A DNA stretch of 64,000 nt from Cupriavidus alkaliphilus. GTDB taxonomy: Bacteria; Pseudomonadota; Gammaproteobacteria; Burkholderiales; Burkholderiaceae. Each line of letters opens with the position of its first letter. Positions within the stretch are counted from its first letter, which is position 1. Position numbers and translations under genes: made by a program. Below the pieces are notes generated by a model that searched no databases, had not been told where the DNA came from, and saw only the letters and a list, made by a program, of their open reading frames with translations. Shown piece by piece: positions 25,043 to 32,422 of the stretch. The DNA is taken from NCBI RefSeq assembly GCF_900094595.1, contig NZ_FMAD01000015.1, positions 83,133 through 147,132 on the forward strand. Direction: 5' to 3'.

Positions 25043-25885
25043 TTGACGGACCAAGCCAAGCCGGATTTCTCCCTTTCCCACCCCATGCGGATGCTTGGCG
25101 CGGCAGCGCTGGCCGCGCTGCTGGCCGGCTGCGCCGCCGGTGGCACCAACCTGGCCGCGGTGCCGGAACTGCGTCCCGGGGTGCCGGCCGGCTACCTCGC
25201 CGCCGATGCGCGTCCCGACAGCCTGAAGCTGCTGCCCGCGCCACCGGCGCCGGGCTCGGCCGCGCTGGCGCTGGACGAAGACTCCGCGCGCCAGGCCGGT
25301 CCGCTGCGCGGTTCGCCACGCTGGCAACTGGCATCCGACGATGCCGTGCTGACGTTCCCGCAGGCCGCCAGCACCTTCTCCTGCGCGCTGGGGGTGCCCG
25401 TCAGCGAGAAAGACACGCCTTACCTGAACATGCTGCTGCGCCGCAGCCTGGTCGATGCCGGCCTGTCCACGTACAAGGCCAAGGACCATTACAAGCGCAC
25501 CCGCCCGTTCGTGGCCACCAAGACCGCGATGTGCACGCAGGCCGAGGCCGCCAAGCTGGAGAAGGATGGTTCCTACCCGTCCGGCCACAGCGCCATCGGC
25601 TGGGCCTGGGCGCTGATCCTGACCGAGATCGAGCCGGCGCGCGCCAATGAACTGCTGGCGCGCGGCCAGGCCTTCGGGCAAAGCCGCGTGGTGTGCAACG
25701 TGCACTGGCAGAGCGATGTCAACGCGGGCCGCACCATGGCGGCGGCCACGGTGGCACGGCTGCATGCCGATCCCGCCTTCCGTGCCGACCTGGAACGGGC
25801 CCGCAGTGAAGTGGCTGCCGCGCGCGCCGCGGGTGCGCGGCCATCGCGCGATTGCCAGGCGGAGACCGCGGCGCTGGCGCCCTGA
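25043..25885 (+). CDS. Class A nonspecific acid phosphatase, lipoprotein
   Basis: About 280 residues. A hydrophobic segment ends in LLAGC, a lipobox, so the protein is probably anchored in the outer membrane or periplasm. The PAP2 signature is complete: KAKDHYKRTRP, YPSGHSAIGW and GQSRVVCNVHWQSDV, giving Lys, Arg, His and Asp of the vanadate-binding pocket. It should release phosphate from organic esters outside the cytosol. The TTG start at 25043 has AGGA seven bases upstream; ATG at 25085 would give a shorter signal. Confidence 0.87.
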   Translation: MTDQAKPDFSLSHPMRMLGAAALAALLAGCAAGGTNLAAVPELRPGVPAGYLAADARPDSLKLLPAPPAPGSAALALDEDSARQAGPLRGSPRWQLASDDAVLTFPQAASTFSCALGVPVSEKDTPYLNMLLRRSLVDAGLSTYKAKDHYKRTRPFVATKTAMCTQAEAAKLEKDGSYPSGHSAIGWAWALILTEIEPARANELLARGQAFGQSRVVCNVHWQSDVNAGRTMAAATVARLHADPAFRADLERARSEVAAARAAGARPSRDCQAETAALAP

Positions 25886-25910
25886 TTCCGAGGTGTAAGG
25901 CCGACCCGGG

Positions 25911-26393
25911 TTATTTCACCGGAATCACCGTGCCGGCCGGCACCGGCACGGCGGTCACGCTGTTCTGCGGGCTGCCGCTGACGATGCGGTCCGAATACGT
26001 CAGGTAGACCAGCGTATTGCGCTTGCGGTCGACCGCGCGCACCACGTGCAGCGCCTTGAACAGGATCGACATGCGCTCGGAGAACACATTGTCCTGCTGC
26101 TTGATCGGCGCCTTGAAGCCGATCGGACCGACCTGCCGGCACGCGATCGAGGCCTCGGGCGGGTCTTCCGCCATGCCAAGCTGGCCCTTGATGCCGCCGG
26201 TGCGGGCGCGCGACACGTAGCAGGTAATGCCGTCCACCTGCGGGTCGTCATAGGCTTCGATCACGACCTTGTCGGAGCCGGTCATGCGGAAATTGGTGCT
26301 GACGCTGCCGATCTCCTCGGCACCGGCACCCGCGGCGGCGGCCACGCAGCTGGCGGCGAGCAGGGTGCGAACGATTCGGTGGTAGCACTTCAT
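25911..26393 (-). CDS. creA: CreA family periplasmic protein
   Basis: 160 residues with a signal peptide ending AAAAGAGA. The body matches CreA: EEIGSVSTNFRMTGSDKVVIEAYDDPQVDGITCYVSRA and the GLGMAEDPPEASIACRQVGPI-type centre. Function is unknown in all organisms. Two cysteines may form a disulphide. An ATG five codons earlier (26408) is possible. Seven bases or so separate it from the convergent acid phosphatase region; the thioesterase lies upstream on the same strand. Confidence 0.88.
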   Translation of the reverse strand: MKCYHRIVRTLLAASCVAAAAGAGAEEIGSVSTNFRMTGSDKVVIEAYDDPQVDGITCYVSRARTGGIKGQLGMAEDPPEASIACRQVGPIGFKAPIKQQDNVFSERMSILFKALHVVRAVDRKRNTLVYLTYSDRIVSGSPQNSVTAVPVPAGTVIPVK

Positions 26394-26414
26394 GGTATCG
26401 CTGGGCATCGGCAG

Positions 26415-26900
26415 TCAGTTCACCGACGACTTGATATCGCCGTGGCGCTTTTCCATTTCCTGGCGCAGCGCGCGGCGCTGCTGCGCGGCGGCAAAGCGCT
26501 GGCGCTCGACCTCGTCGCGCGGCTCCAGCGGCGGCACCTCGGCGGGAGTGCCGTTGTCGTCCACCGCCACCATGGTGAAGTAGCAGCTGTTGGTATGGCG
26601 CACCAGCTTGCTGCGGATGTTCTCGGTCACCACCTTGATGCCGATCTCCATCGAACTGCGGCCGGTGTAGTTGACCGATGCCAGGAAGGTCACCAGCTCG
26701 CCCACGTGGATGGGCTGGCGGAACACCACCTGGTCGACCGACAGCGTGACCACGTAGCGGCCGGCGTAGCGGCTGGCGCAGGCATACGCCACCATGTCCA
26801 GGTACTTGAGGATGGTGCCGCCGTGGACGTTGCCGGAGAAGTTGGCCATGTCCGGCGTCATCAGCACGGTCATGGAAAGCTGGTGGGACAGGTCATTCAT
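26415..26900 (-). CDS. Hotdog-fold acyl-CoA thioesterase
   Basis: 161 residues. The YciA/ACOT-type hotdog core has FSGNVHGGTILKYLDMVAYACASRYAG with the catalytic Asp (LD) near 35 and the VVFRQPIHVGELVTFLASVNYTG strand. It would hydrolyse acyl-CoA to free acid and CoA in the cytosol. The charged C-terminal tail (QRRALRQEMEKRHGD) is common in this group. It lies 21 bases upstream of creA. Confidence 0.9.
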   Translation of the reverse strand: MNDLSHQLSMTVLMTPDMANFSGNVHGGTILKYLDMVAYACASRYAGRYVVTLSVDQVVFRQPIHVGELVTFLASVNYTGRSSMEIGIKVVTENIRSKLVRHTNSCYFTMVAVDDNGTPAEVPPLEPRDEVERQRFAAAQQRRALRQEMEKRHGDIKSSVN

Positions 26901-27000
26901 GATGCGGGATACGAAGATTGCGGGGGCGGGATTGCCGGCTGCGGGCGCCGGCAGTTTAACCCGGATCGCCGCGCCGTTGCCGGCGGGCGCGGCGCATAAA

Positions 27001-27022
27001 AAAAGCGGCCTGCCAGGCCGCT
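27001..27022 (-). terminator. hupB terminator
   Basis: AGCGGCCT / AGGCCGCT stem (27004-27011, 27015-27022); the A-run before it gives seven T on the minus strand. Confidence 0.8.
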
Positions 27023-27046
27023 TCTTTCGCTATGGACGCAAACTGC

Positions 27047-27328
27047 TTACTTTTTCTTGTTCACGGCGTCCTTGAAACCCTGGCCTGCCGAGAACTTGAC
27101 CGTCTTGGCGGCCGGAATCTTGATGGTTTCGCCGGTGCGCGGATTGCGGCCGGTACGGGCAGCGCGCTTGCCGGCGCTGAAGCTGCCAAAACCCACCAGC
27201 GTTACAGAATCGCCCTTTGCCACTGCCTTCTTGATACTGTCCAGCGCTGCGTTGAGCGCACGCTCGGCGGCGGCATTGCTCAATTCTGCTTCCGCGGCGA
27301 TGGCCGATACCAGTTCACCTTTATTCAT
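27047..27328 (-). CDS. hupB: DNA-binding protein HU-beta
   Basis: 93 residues, full-length HU: MNKGELVSAIAAEAELSNAAAERALNA..., the GFGSFSAGKRAARTGRNPRTGETIKIPA beta-arm with the Pro that intercalates DNA, and a Lys-rich end. It bends and compacts DNA as a dimer. It has its own promoter and terminator. Unlike the other HU gene in this window it has no N-terminal tail. Confidence 0.95.
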   Translation of the reverse strand: MNKGELVSAIAAEAELSNAAAERALNAALDSIKKAVAKGDSVTLVGFGSFSAGKRAARTGRNPRTGETIKIPAAKTVKFSAGQGFKDAVNKKK

Positions 27329-27394
27329 GGCTGATTTCCCTTGTTGGTCGTCGTCACCGATGTGCGTGCCTCGCGGCAGGCCATCGATCGGCGC

Positions 27395-27424
27395 AGTCTA
27401 ATCTGCCCGTCGCGCGTTGAGCAA
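27395..27424 (-). promoter_or_regulatory. Candidate hupB promoter
   Basis: TTGCTC (27424-27419) and TAGACT (27400-27395) on the minus strand, spacer 18. The remainder of the 508-base gap (27329-27836) toward amt holds no gene I can support. Confidence 0.45.
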
Positions 27425-27787
27425 TCCCCAGTGGCACCAATGCGACAAAAAAACCCGCAAATCCTTGCTTGAGGCCGGTTAGCGGGCAATTTCCACTGCT
27501 GTTCGCGCTTGCCAGGCGCCGCATTTTACCGGGCCGCAGCCGCGCCGGGACCGGGCGCCAGAAATCGCGCCCTCAAAGCTAAACAGCATAGGACAGATTC
27601 CCTCAAATGGGGCGACGCACCATAACGGATCGTCCGACGCACCTTGCCGGCTCCATTCTGGCGCAGGGCGCCCCGCTGCCGGCAGCGTCCCGACGGCAGC
27701 GGCTCCCACGGAATCGGGCCGCGTGCGGCATGCCGGTGCGGGTTTTTACCCGGCACGGTGCAAGCGGCACCAGGATGCAGCCGTTTG

Positions 27788-27803
27788 TGGAACGCTTTTT
27801 GCA
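27788..27803 (+). promoter_or_regulatory. Sigma-54 promoter of the ammonium transporter
   Basis: TGGAACGCTTTTTGCA matches TGGCACG-N4-TTGCW with one mismatch and has the required GG-N10-GC spacing. Transcription would start near 27815, about 22 bases before the ATG. A partly matching NtrC-type dyad (9 of 12 against TGCACC-N4-TGGTGC) is at 27724-27739. Both fit nitrogen-starvation control. Confidence 0.65.
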
Positions 27804-27836
27804 TACTGGTGCGCCCATTTTGAGCATGAGGTCACT

Positions 27837-29039
27837 ATGGACAACTGGAAGACCGGCACCGACGCGCTGTTTATCCTGCTCGGCGCCATCATGGTGCTGG
27901 CCATGCACGCCGGCTTTGCGTTCCTCGAACTCGGCACGGTGCGCAAGAAGAACCAGGTCAATGCGCTGGTAAAGATCCTGGTGGATTTCGCGGTCTCCAC
28001 CATCGCTTATTTCTTTATCGGCTACACCATTGCCTATGGGGTGCAGTTCTTTTCCGGCGCCGAAACGCTGGCCCAGAAGAACGGTTATGAACTGGTCAAG
28101 TTCTTTTTCCTGACGACCTTTGCCGCGGCGATTCCGGCGATTATCTCCGGCGGTATTGCCGAACGCTCGCGTTTCAATCCGCAGCTGGTCGCCACCTTCG
28201 TGCTGGTGGGTTTTGTCTATCCGTTTTTCGAGGGCATGGTGTGGAACCAGCGCTACGGTGTGCAAGACTGGATCGCGCGCGTGGCCGGCGCGCCGTTCCA
28301 CGACTTTGCCGGTTCGGTGGTGGTGCATGCGCTGGGCGGCTGGATTGCACTGCCGGCGGTGCTGCTGCTGGGCGCGCGCCGCAGCCGCTACCAGAAGGAT
28401 GGCCGCATCAGCGCGCATCCGCCCTCGAACATCCCGTTCCTGGCGCTGGGCGCCTGGATTCTGGCGGTGGGCTGGTTCGGCTTCAACGTGATGAGCGCGC
28501 AGACCGTCGACAAGATCAGCGGCCTGGTGGCGATCAATTCGCTGATGGCAATGGCCGGCGGCACGCTGGCCGCCTGGCTGGCCGGACGCAACGATCCGGG
28601 CTTCGTCTACAACGGGCCGCTGGCCGGCCTGGTGGCGATATGCGCGGGCTCGGACCTGATGCATCCGTTGGGCGCGCTGGTCACCGGCGCCGTGGCGGGC
28701 GCGCTGTTCGTCTATATGTTCACGCTGGCGCAAAACAAATGGCATATCGACGACGTGCTGGGCGTGTGGCCGCTGCACGGGCTGTGCGGCGCCTGGGGCG
28801 GCATCGCCGCGGGCATCTTCGGCGCGAAGGCGCTGGGAGGCCTTGGCGGCGTGTCGCTCGGCGCGCAGTTGCTCGGCACCTTGCTGGGCATCGTGGTGGC
28901 GCTGGCCGGCGGCACGCTGGTCTATGGCACGCTGAAGCGGCTGGTGGGCATCCGCCTCGACGCCGAGAGCGAGTTCAACGGCGCCGACCTGACGCTGCAC
29001 CGGATTTCCGCCACCCCCGAGCGCGAAACCAACTGGTAA
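27837..29039 (+). CDS. amt: Ammonium transporter (Amt family)
   Basis: 400 residues, about 11 membrane helices. Amt signatures include DNWKTGTDALFILLGAIMVLAMHAGFAFLELGTVR, FFLTTFAAAIPAIISGGIAERSRF, DFAGSVVVHALGGW (first twin-His region) and HGLCGAWGGIAAGIFG (second pore His). It should carry NH3/NH4+ across the inner membrane. No glnK/glnB gene is adjacent, unlike most amtB loci. GAGG precedes the start. Confidence 0.93.
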   Translation: MDNWKTGTDALFILLGAIMVLAMHAGFAFLELGTVRKKNQVNALVKILVDFAVSTIAYFFIGYTIAYGVQFFSGAETLAQKNGYELVKFFFLTTFAAAIPAIISGGIAERSRFNPQLVATFVLVGFVYPFFEGMVWNQRYGVQDWIARVAGAPFHDFAGSVVVHALGGWIALPAVLLLGARRSRYQKDGRISAHPPSNIPFLALGAWILAVGWFGFNVMSAQTVDKISGLVAINSLMAMAGGTLAAWLAGRNDPGFVYNGPLAGLVAICAGSDLMHPLGALVTGAVAGALFVYMFTLAQNKWHIDDVLGVWPLHGLCGAWGGIAAGIFGAKALGGLGGVSLGAQLLGTLLGIVVALAGGTLVYGTLKRLVGIRLDAESEFNGADLTLHRISATPERETNW

Positions 29040-29253
29040 TACCCGCCAGCGCCTTTCCGATCTAAACAGACGGGCCGTGCAAGGCGGCTTGTCTTAACAA
29101 TTATTTGCTTGCACTTCCGCGCACGGCCTCTCAATAATTGCCGTGCCCGGGAATTGCGCGCAACGCGCAGGGGCTCGCACGCCGCAGCCGGCTGGTTCGG
29201 GGGATGTTGGGCCGGCGGCTGGCCGGTTACACCAACACGAAAGGAATACGCCG

Positions 29254-30123
29254 ATGGACGCCTCTACCTTCGACAACCTCAAGACCCTGGTGGTCTCCTA
29301 CGCCACCGAATTCGGCGTCAAGATCCTGGCGGCCCTCGCCTTCTGGGTCATTGGCCGCTGGCTGATCCATTTTGTCGTGCGCATGGTGCAGAATGCGCTC
29401 GGCAAGCAGAAGGTGGACCCCACGCTGCTGCGCTATGTCGGCTCCATCGTCACCGTAACGCTGAACGTGGTGCTGGTGATCGGCATCCTCGGCTTCTTCG
29501 GCATCCAGACCACCACCTTTGCCGCGCTGATCGCCGCCGCCGGCGTGGCCATCGGCATGGCTTGGTCGGGGCTGATGGCAAACTTCGCCGCCGGCGCCTT
29601 CCTGGTGGTACTGCGGCCGTTCAAGGTGGGCGACTTCGTCACCATCGGCGGCGTGACCGGAACGGTGCGCGAAATCGGCCTGTTCGCCACCACGCTGGAC
29701 ACGCCGGACAATGTCCAGACCGTGATCGGCAACAACAAGATCTTCAGCGACACCATCCAGAACTTCACCGCCAATGCGTTCCGGCGCGTGGAACTGAAAG
29801 CGCAGCTGGCCGGCAGCACCGACGTGGCCGACGCCGTGGCGCTGCTGAAGAGCCGCATCGCGGCGATCCCTAACGTGCTGGCCGAGCCGCCGGTCGACGT
29901 CGAAATCCTCGAGTTCACGCTGGTCGGCCCGGTGCTCGCGGTGCGGCCCTATTGCCATAACGACCATTACTGGCAAGTCTATTTCGACACCAACCGCGTC
30001 ATCCGCGAATGCTTTGGCCAGGCCGGCTACGCCGCGCCGATGCCGGCGCACATGGTGGTGGTGCAGCAGGCCGGGGTGCCGCACGCCGCCGCGGAGCAAG
30101 CCGCGGCACAGCAGGCCGCCTGA
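29254..30123 (+). CDS. mscS: Small-conductance mechanosensitive channel MscS
   Basis: 289 residues. Three membrane helices, the third being the Gly/Ala-rich pore helix (AALIAAAGVAIGMAWSGLMANFAAGAFLVV, about 88-118). A beta domain with RPFKVGDFVTIGGVTGTV and a cytosolic cage follow. It opens on membrane tension during hypo-osmotic shock. The C-terminal tail is Ala/Gln-rich. An AAAGGAA precedes the ATG at 29254. Convergent with the exporter gene, 17 bases apart. Confidence 0.93.
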   Translation: MDASTFDNLKTLVVSYATEFGVKILAALAFWVIGRWLIHFVVRMVQNALGKQKVDPTLLRYVGSIVTVTLNVVLVIGILGFFGIQTTTFAALIAAAGVAIGMAWSGLMANFAAGAFLVVLRPFKVGDFVTIGGVTGTVREIGLFATTLDTPDNVQTVIGNNKIFSDTIQNFTANAFRRVELKAQLAGSTDVADAVALLKSRIAAIPNVLAEPPVDVEILEFTLVGPVLAVRPYCHNDHYWQVYFDTNRVIRECFGQAGYAAPMPAHMVVVQQAGVPHAAAEQAAAQQAA

Positions 30124-30140
30124 ACTGGCGCGGCGCGGCT

Positions 30141-31364
30141 TCAGCGGGCGCTCGGGCGCGCGTGTGCGCCTGAACGCCCGTAATGTCGCATCAGCACCGC
30201 GCCGGCGCCACAGGCCGCCATCACCACGCCCAGCGGCAGCGCGCTGCCGTCGCGCCATACGCTGACCGCGGCGCCGCCGAGCGTGCCGAGCGAAAACTGC
30301 AACGTCCCCATCAGCGCCGAAGCCGTGCCGGCGCGATGCCCCTGGTGCGCCAGCGCCAGCGCCGAGGCGTTCGGCGAGACGCAGCCCAGCGCACCGATAA
30401 ACACGAAGAACCCGCCCAGCAGCACCGGCAGCACCGCCATCCCCGCCAGCGCGGCCAGTGCCAGCACCAGCCCCGCGGCCAGCGCCGCCAGCAGCGTGGC
30501 CCCCAGCACCTGGTCGAGCGAGCGCCCGCGCACCAGCCGGGCATTGAGCTGCGACATCGTGATCAGCCCGAGCGCATTGGCGCCGAACACAAAACCATAG
30601 TGCGACGGTGCGATGCCGTGCAGTTCGATCAGCACAAAAGGCGAGCCCGAGATATAAGCAAACATGCCCGCCGAGCCGAAGCCGGCCGACAGCGAGTAGC
30701 CCAGGAACTCCCGGTCGCGCAGCAGTTCCGCGTAGCTGCGGGCCACCGTGCCGAGCCGCAGCGGCGCCGCATTGCCGCGGTCCAGCGATTCCTCCATGCG
30801 CAGGTGGACCAGCAGCAGGATCAGCAGGCCGGCCCCCGCCAGCACCCAGAAGATGGCGCGCCAGCCCGATACGGTCAGCACCGCGCCGCCGATGATCGGT
30901 GCCAGGATCGGCGCAACCCCCATCACCAGCATCAGCGAGGAAAACGCCCGCGCCGATTCATGCGCCTCGAGCCGGTCGCGGATCACCGCCCGGGCCATGA
31001 CCATGCCGGCACAGCCCCCCAGCGCCTGCAGGAAGCGCCATAGCATCAGCGATTCCACGTTGCGCGCCAGCGCGCAGCCCACCGCGGCGATGATGTAAAG
31101 ACATAGCCCGACATAGAGCGGCGGCTTGCGCCCGAAGCGGTCGCTGAAGGGACCATAGAAGGCCTGTCCGAGCGCCAGCCCGACCAGGAAGGTGCCGAGG
31201 GTCAGCTGGACCTGGCCGATGTCGACGCCCAGGTCGCCGGCCAGTGTCGGGAAACTCGGCAGGTACATGTCGATCGACAGCGGCGCGATCGCCATCAGCG
31301 AGCCGCAGATCAGCAGCCAGGCAGGGAAACGCGGCGTCGACGCGGCGCTTGGGGGATGAGGCAT
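30141..31364 (-). CDS. Bcr/CflA-family drug exporter (MFS)
   Basis: 407 residues, 12 membrane helices. The DHA1 motif A-like loop GQAFYGPFSDRFGRKPPLYVG (about 65-85) and the N-terminal IAPLSIDMYLPSFPTLAGDL are Bcr/CflA hallmarks. It should expel drugs or small metabolites by proton antiport. The C-terminal tail is short and basic. The start at 31364 is the first ATG that fits the family N-terminus; the frame upstream is low-quality sequence. Confidence 0.9.
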   Translation of the reverse strand: MPHPPSAASTPRFPAWLLICGSLMAIAPLSIDMYLPSFPTLAGDLGVDIGQVQLTLGTFLVGLALGQAFYGPFSDRFGRKPPLYVGLCLYIIAAVGCALARNVESLMLWRFLQALGGCAGMVMARAVIRDRLEAHESARAFSSLMLVMGVAPILAPIIGGAVLTVSGWRAIFWVLAGAGLLILLLVHLRMEESLDRGNAAPLRLGTVARSYAELLRDREFLGYSLSAGFGSAGMFAYISGSPFVLIELHGIAPSHYGFVFGANALGLITMSQLNARLVRGRSLDQVLGATLLAALAAGLVLALAALAGMAVLPVLLGGFFVFIGALGCVSPNASALALAHQGHRAGTASALMGTLQFSLGTLGGAAVSVWRDGSALPLGVVMAACGAGAVLMRHYGRSGAHARPSAR

Positions 31365-31767
31365 GGAGGACAGTATCCGAGGGCAATGGCGGGGGCGATG
31401 GCGCTGCCCTGCGCGACCGAGCGGCCGGGGCAGCCCCGGGGAAAGACGCAATTGTTGCACAACATAACCAATGCAGCCGCGGACCCCGCGACGTTGGCAC
31501 GCGGCCGTTGGCGCAGCATGACCGCCCTGCTGCATTGCGTCGCCGAAGTCGGGTCCGGCAAAGCTGGCAAACCTGGCAGGTTTGGTGAATAGTGGTGCCA
31601 GGCCCTGTTGTTCATGGGCAGGGCATGGCGGCAACGCTACGACGCTTGCGGGGTGCGACTTTCATGCGTGCCGGCGTGGAGGGTACAATGCCAGCCTGTC
31701 GGCGTAAGACTCGCCGTCGGCCTCGCAGAGAGGGACGACAGTACAGGTCCCCGCAACATTAGCCTGC
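31365..31767. other. 403-base divergent intergenic region
   Basis: No gene seen. A 12-base perfect palindrome TGTTGCACAACA (31453-31464) lies about 90 bases before the exporter start and could be an operator. A TACAAT -10-like element is at about 31685 on the plus strand, ahead of the secreted-protein gene. Confidence 0.45.
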
Positions 31768-32355
31768 ATGAGAATACGACAAACGCCGCTTTCCGCTTCG
31801 CTGGGCACCGCCGCTTTCGCGGTCGTGCTGCTGCTGCCGCTGCCCCAGACGGCCAAGGCGGCGCCGGCGCAGTTGCGCAATGCCAGCGTCCCGTTGCTGG
31901 TTCCCGCGGCCGATGAAGCCGACCCCGTGGCGCGCATGCTCAAGGGCGCGGCCACCGGCCAGAATACCGGCGCCGCCGGCGTGCCCGAACTGCTGCGCAA
32001 CGCCACCCGCCCTGACAACGTGCTGGCGCGCGCCTGCCGCCAGCTCAACGATGCCCTGCCGATCGAGATCGACGGTGAAACCCGCCTGCGCCGCTGCCAG
32101 TCGGTTCCGGGCAAACACGTCCTGTTCCAGCTGGAACTGACCAACTACCGCGGGCCGATGCTGGACCTGGCCAGCTTCGAGGTCAACTACGCCGCGCCGC
32201 TGCAGCGCAATATCTGCGCGAACCGCGATGTCGAGATCCTGACCAAGCTGGGCGTCAGCATGTTGTTCCGCTACATGACGCGCAAGGACCGCGGCGAGCG
32301 CCGCATTGGCGACGTCTATATCAACGGCCCGATCTGCAGCGCTGCGTTGCGCTGA
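31768..32355 (+). CDS. Secreted hypothetical protein with paired cysteines
   Basis: 195 residues. A signal peptide (LGTAAFAVVLLLPLPQTAKA) is followed by a Pro/Ala-rich linker and a C-terminal domain with four cysteines (ARACRQL, RRCQSV, NICANRD, PICSAAL), consistent with two disulphides in the periplasm. No family recognised. It has its own terminator and stands alone. Confidence 0.72.
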   Translation: MRIRQTPLSASLGTAAFAVVLLLPLPQTAKAAPAQLRNASVPLLVPAADEADPVARMLKGAATGQNTGAAGVPELLRNATRPDNVLARACRQLNDALPIEIDGETRLRRCQSVPGKHVLFQLELTNYRGPMLDLASFEVNYAAPLQRNICANRDVEILTKLGVSMLFRYMTRKDRGERRIGDVYINGPICSAALR

Positions 32356-32375
32356 CCTGCGCGCCGGTGCCAACA

Positions 32376-32405
32376 AAAAACGGCCCGCTGATGCGGGCCG
32401 TTTTT
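32376..32405. terminator. Bidirectional terminator
   Basis: AAAAACGGCCCGC / GCGGGCCGTTTTT, 13-bp perfect stem with a TGAT loop. It serves the secreted protein on the plus strand and opgH on the minus strand. Confidence 0.88.
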
Positions 32406-32422
32406 GTTTCAGGCTAACAAGT

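Noticed and set aside
27724..27739. NtrC site as a firm feature
   Set aside because: Only 9 of 12 half-site bases match; kept as a remark in the amt promoter entry.
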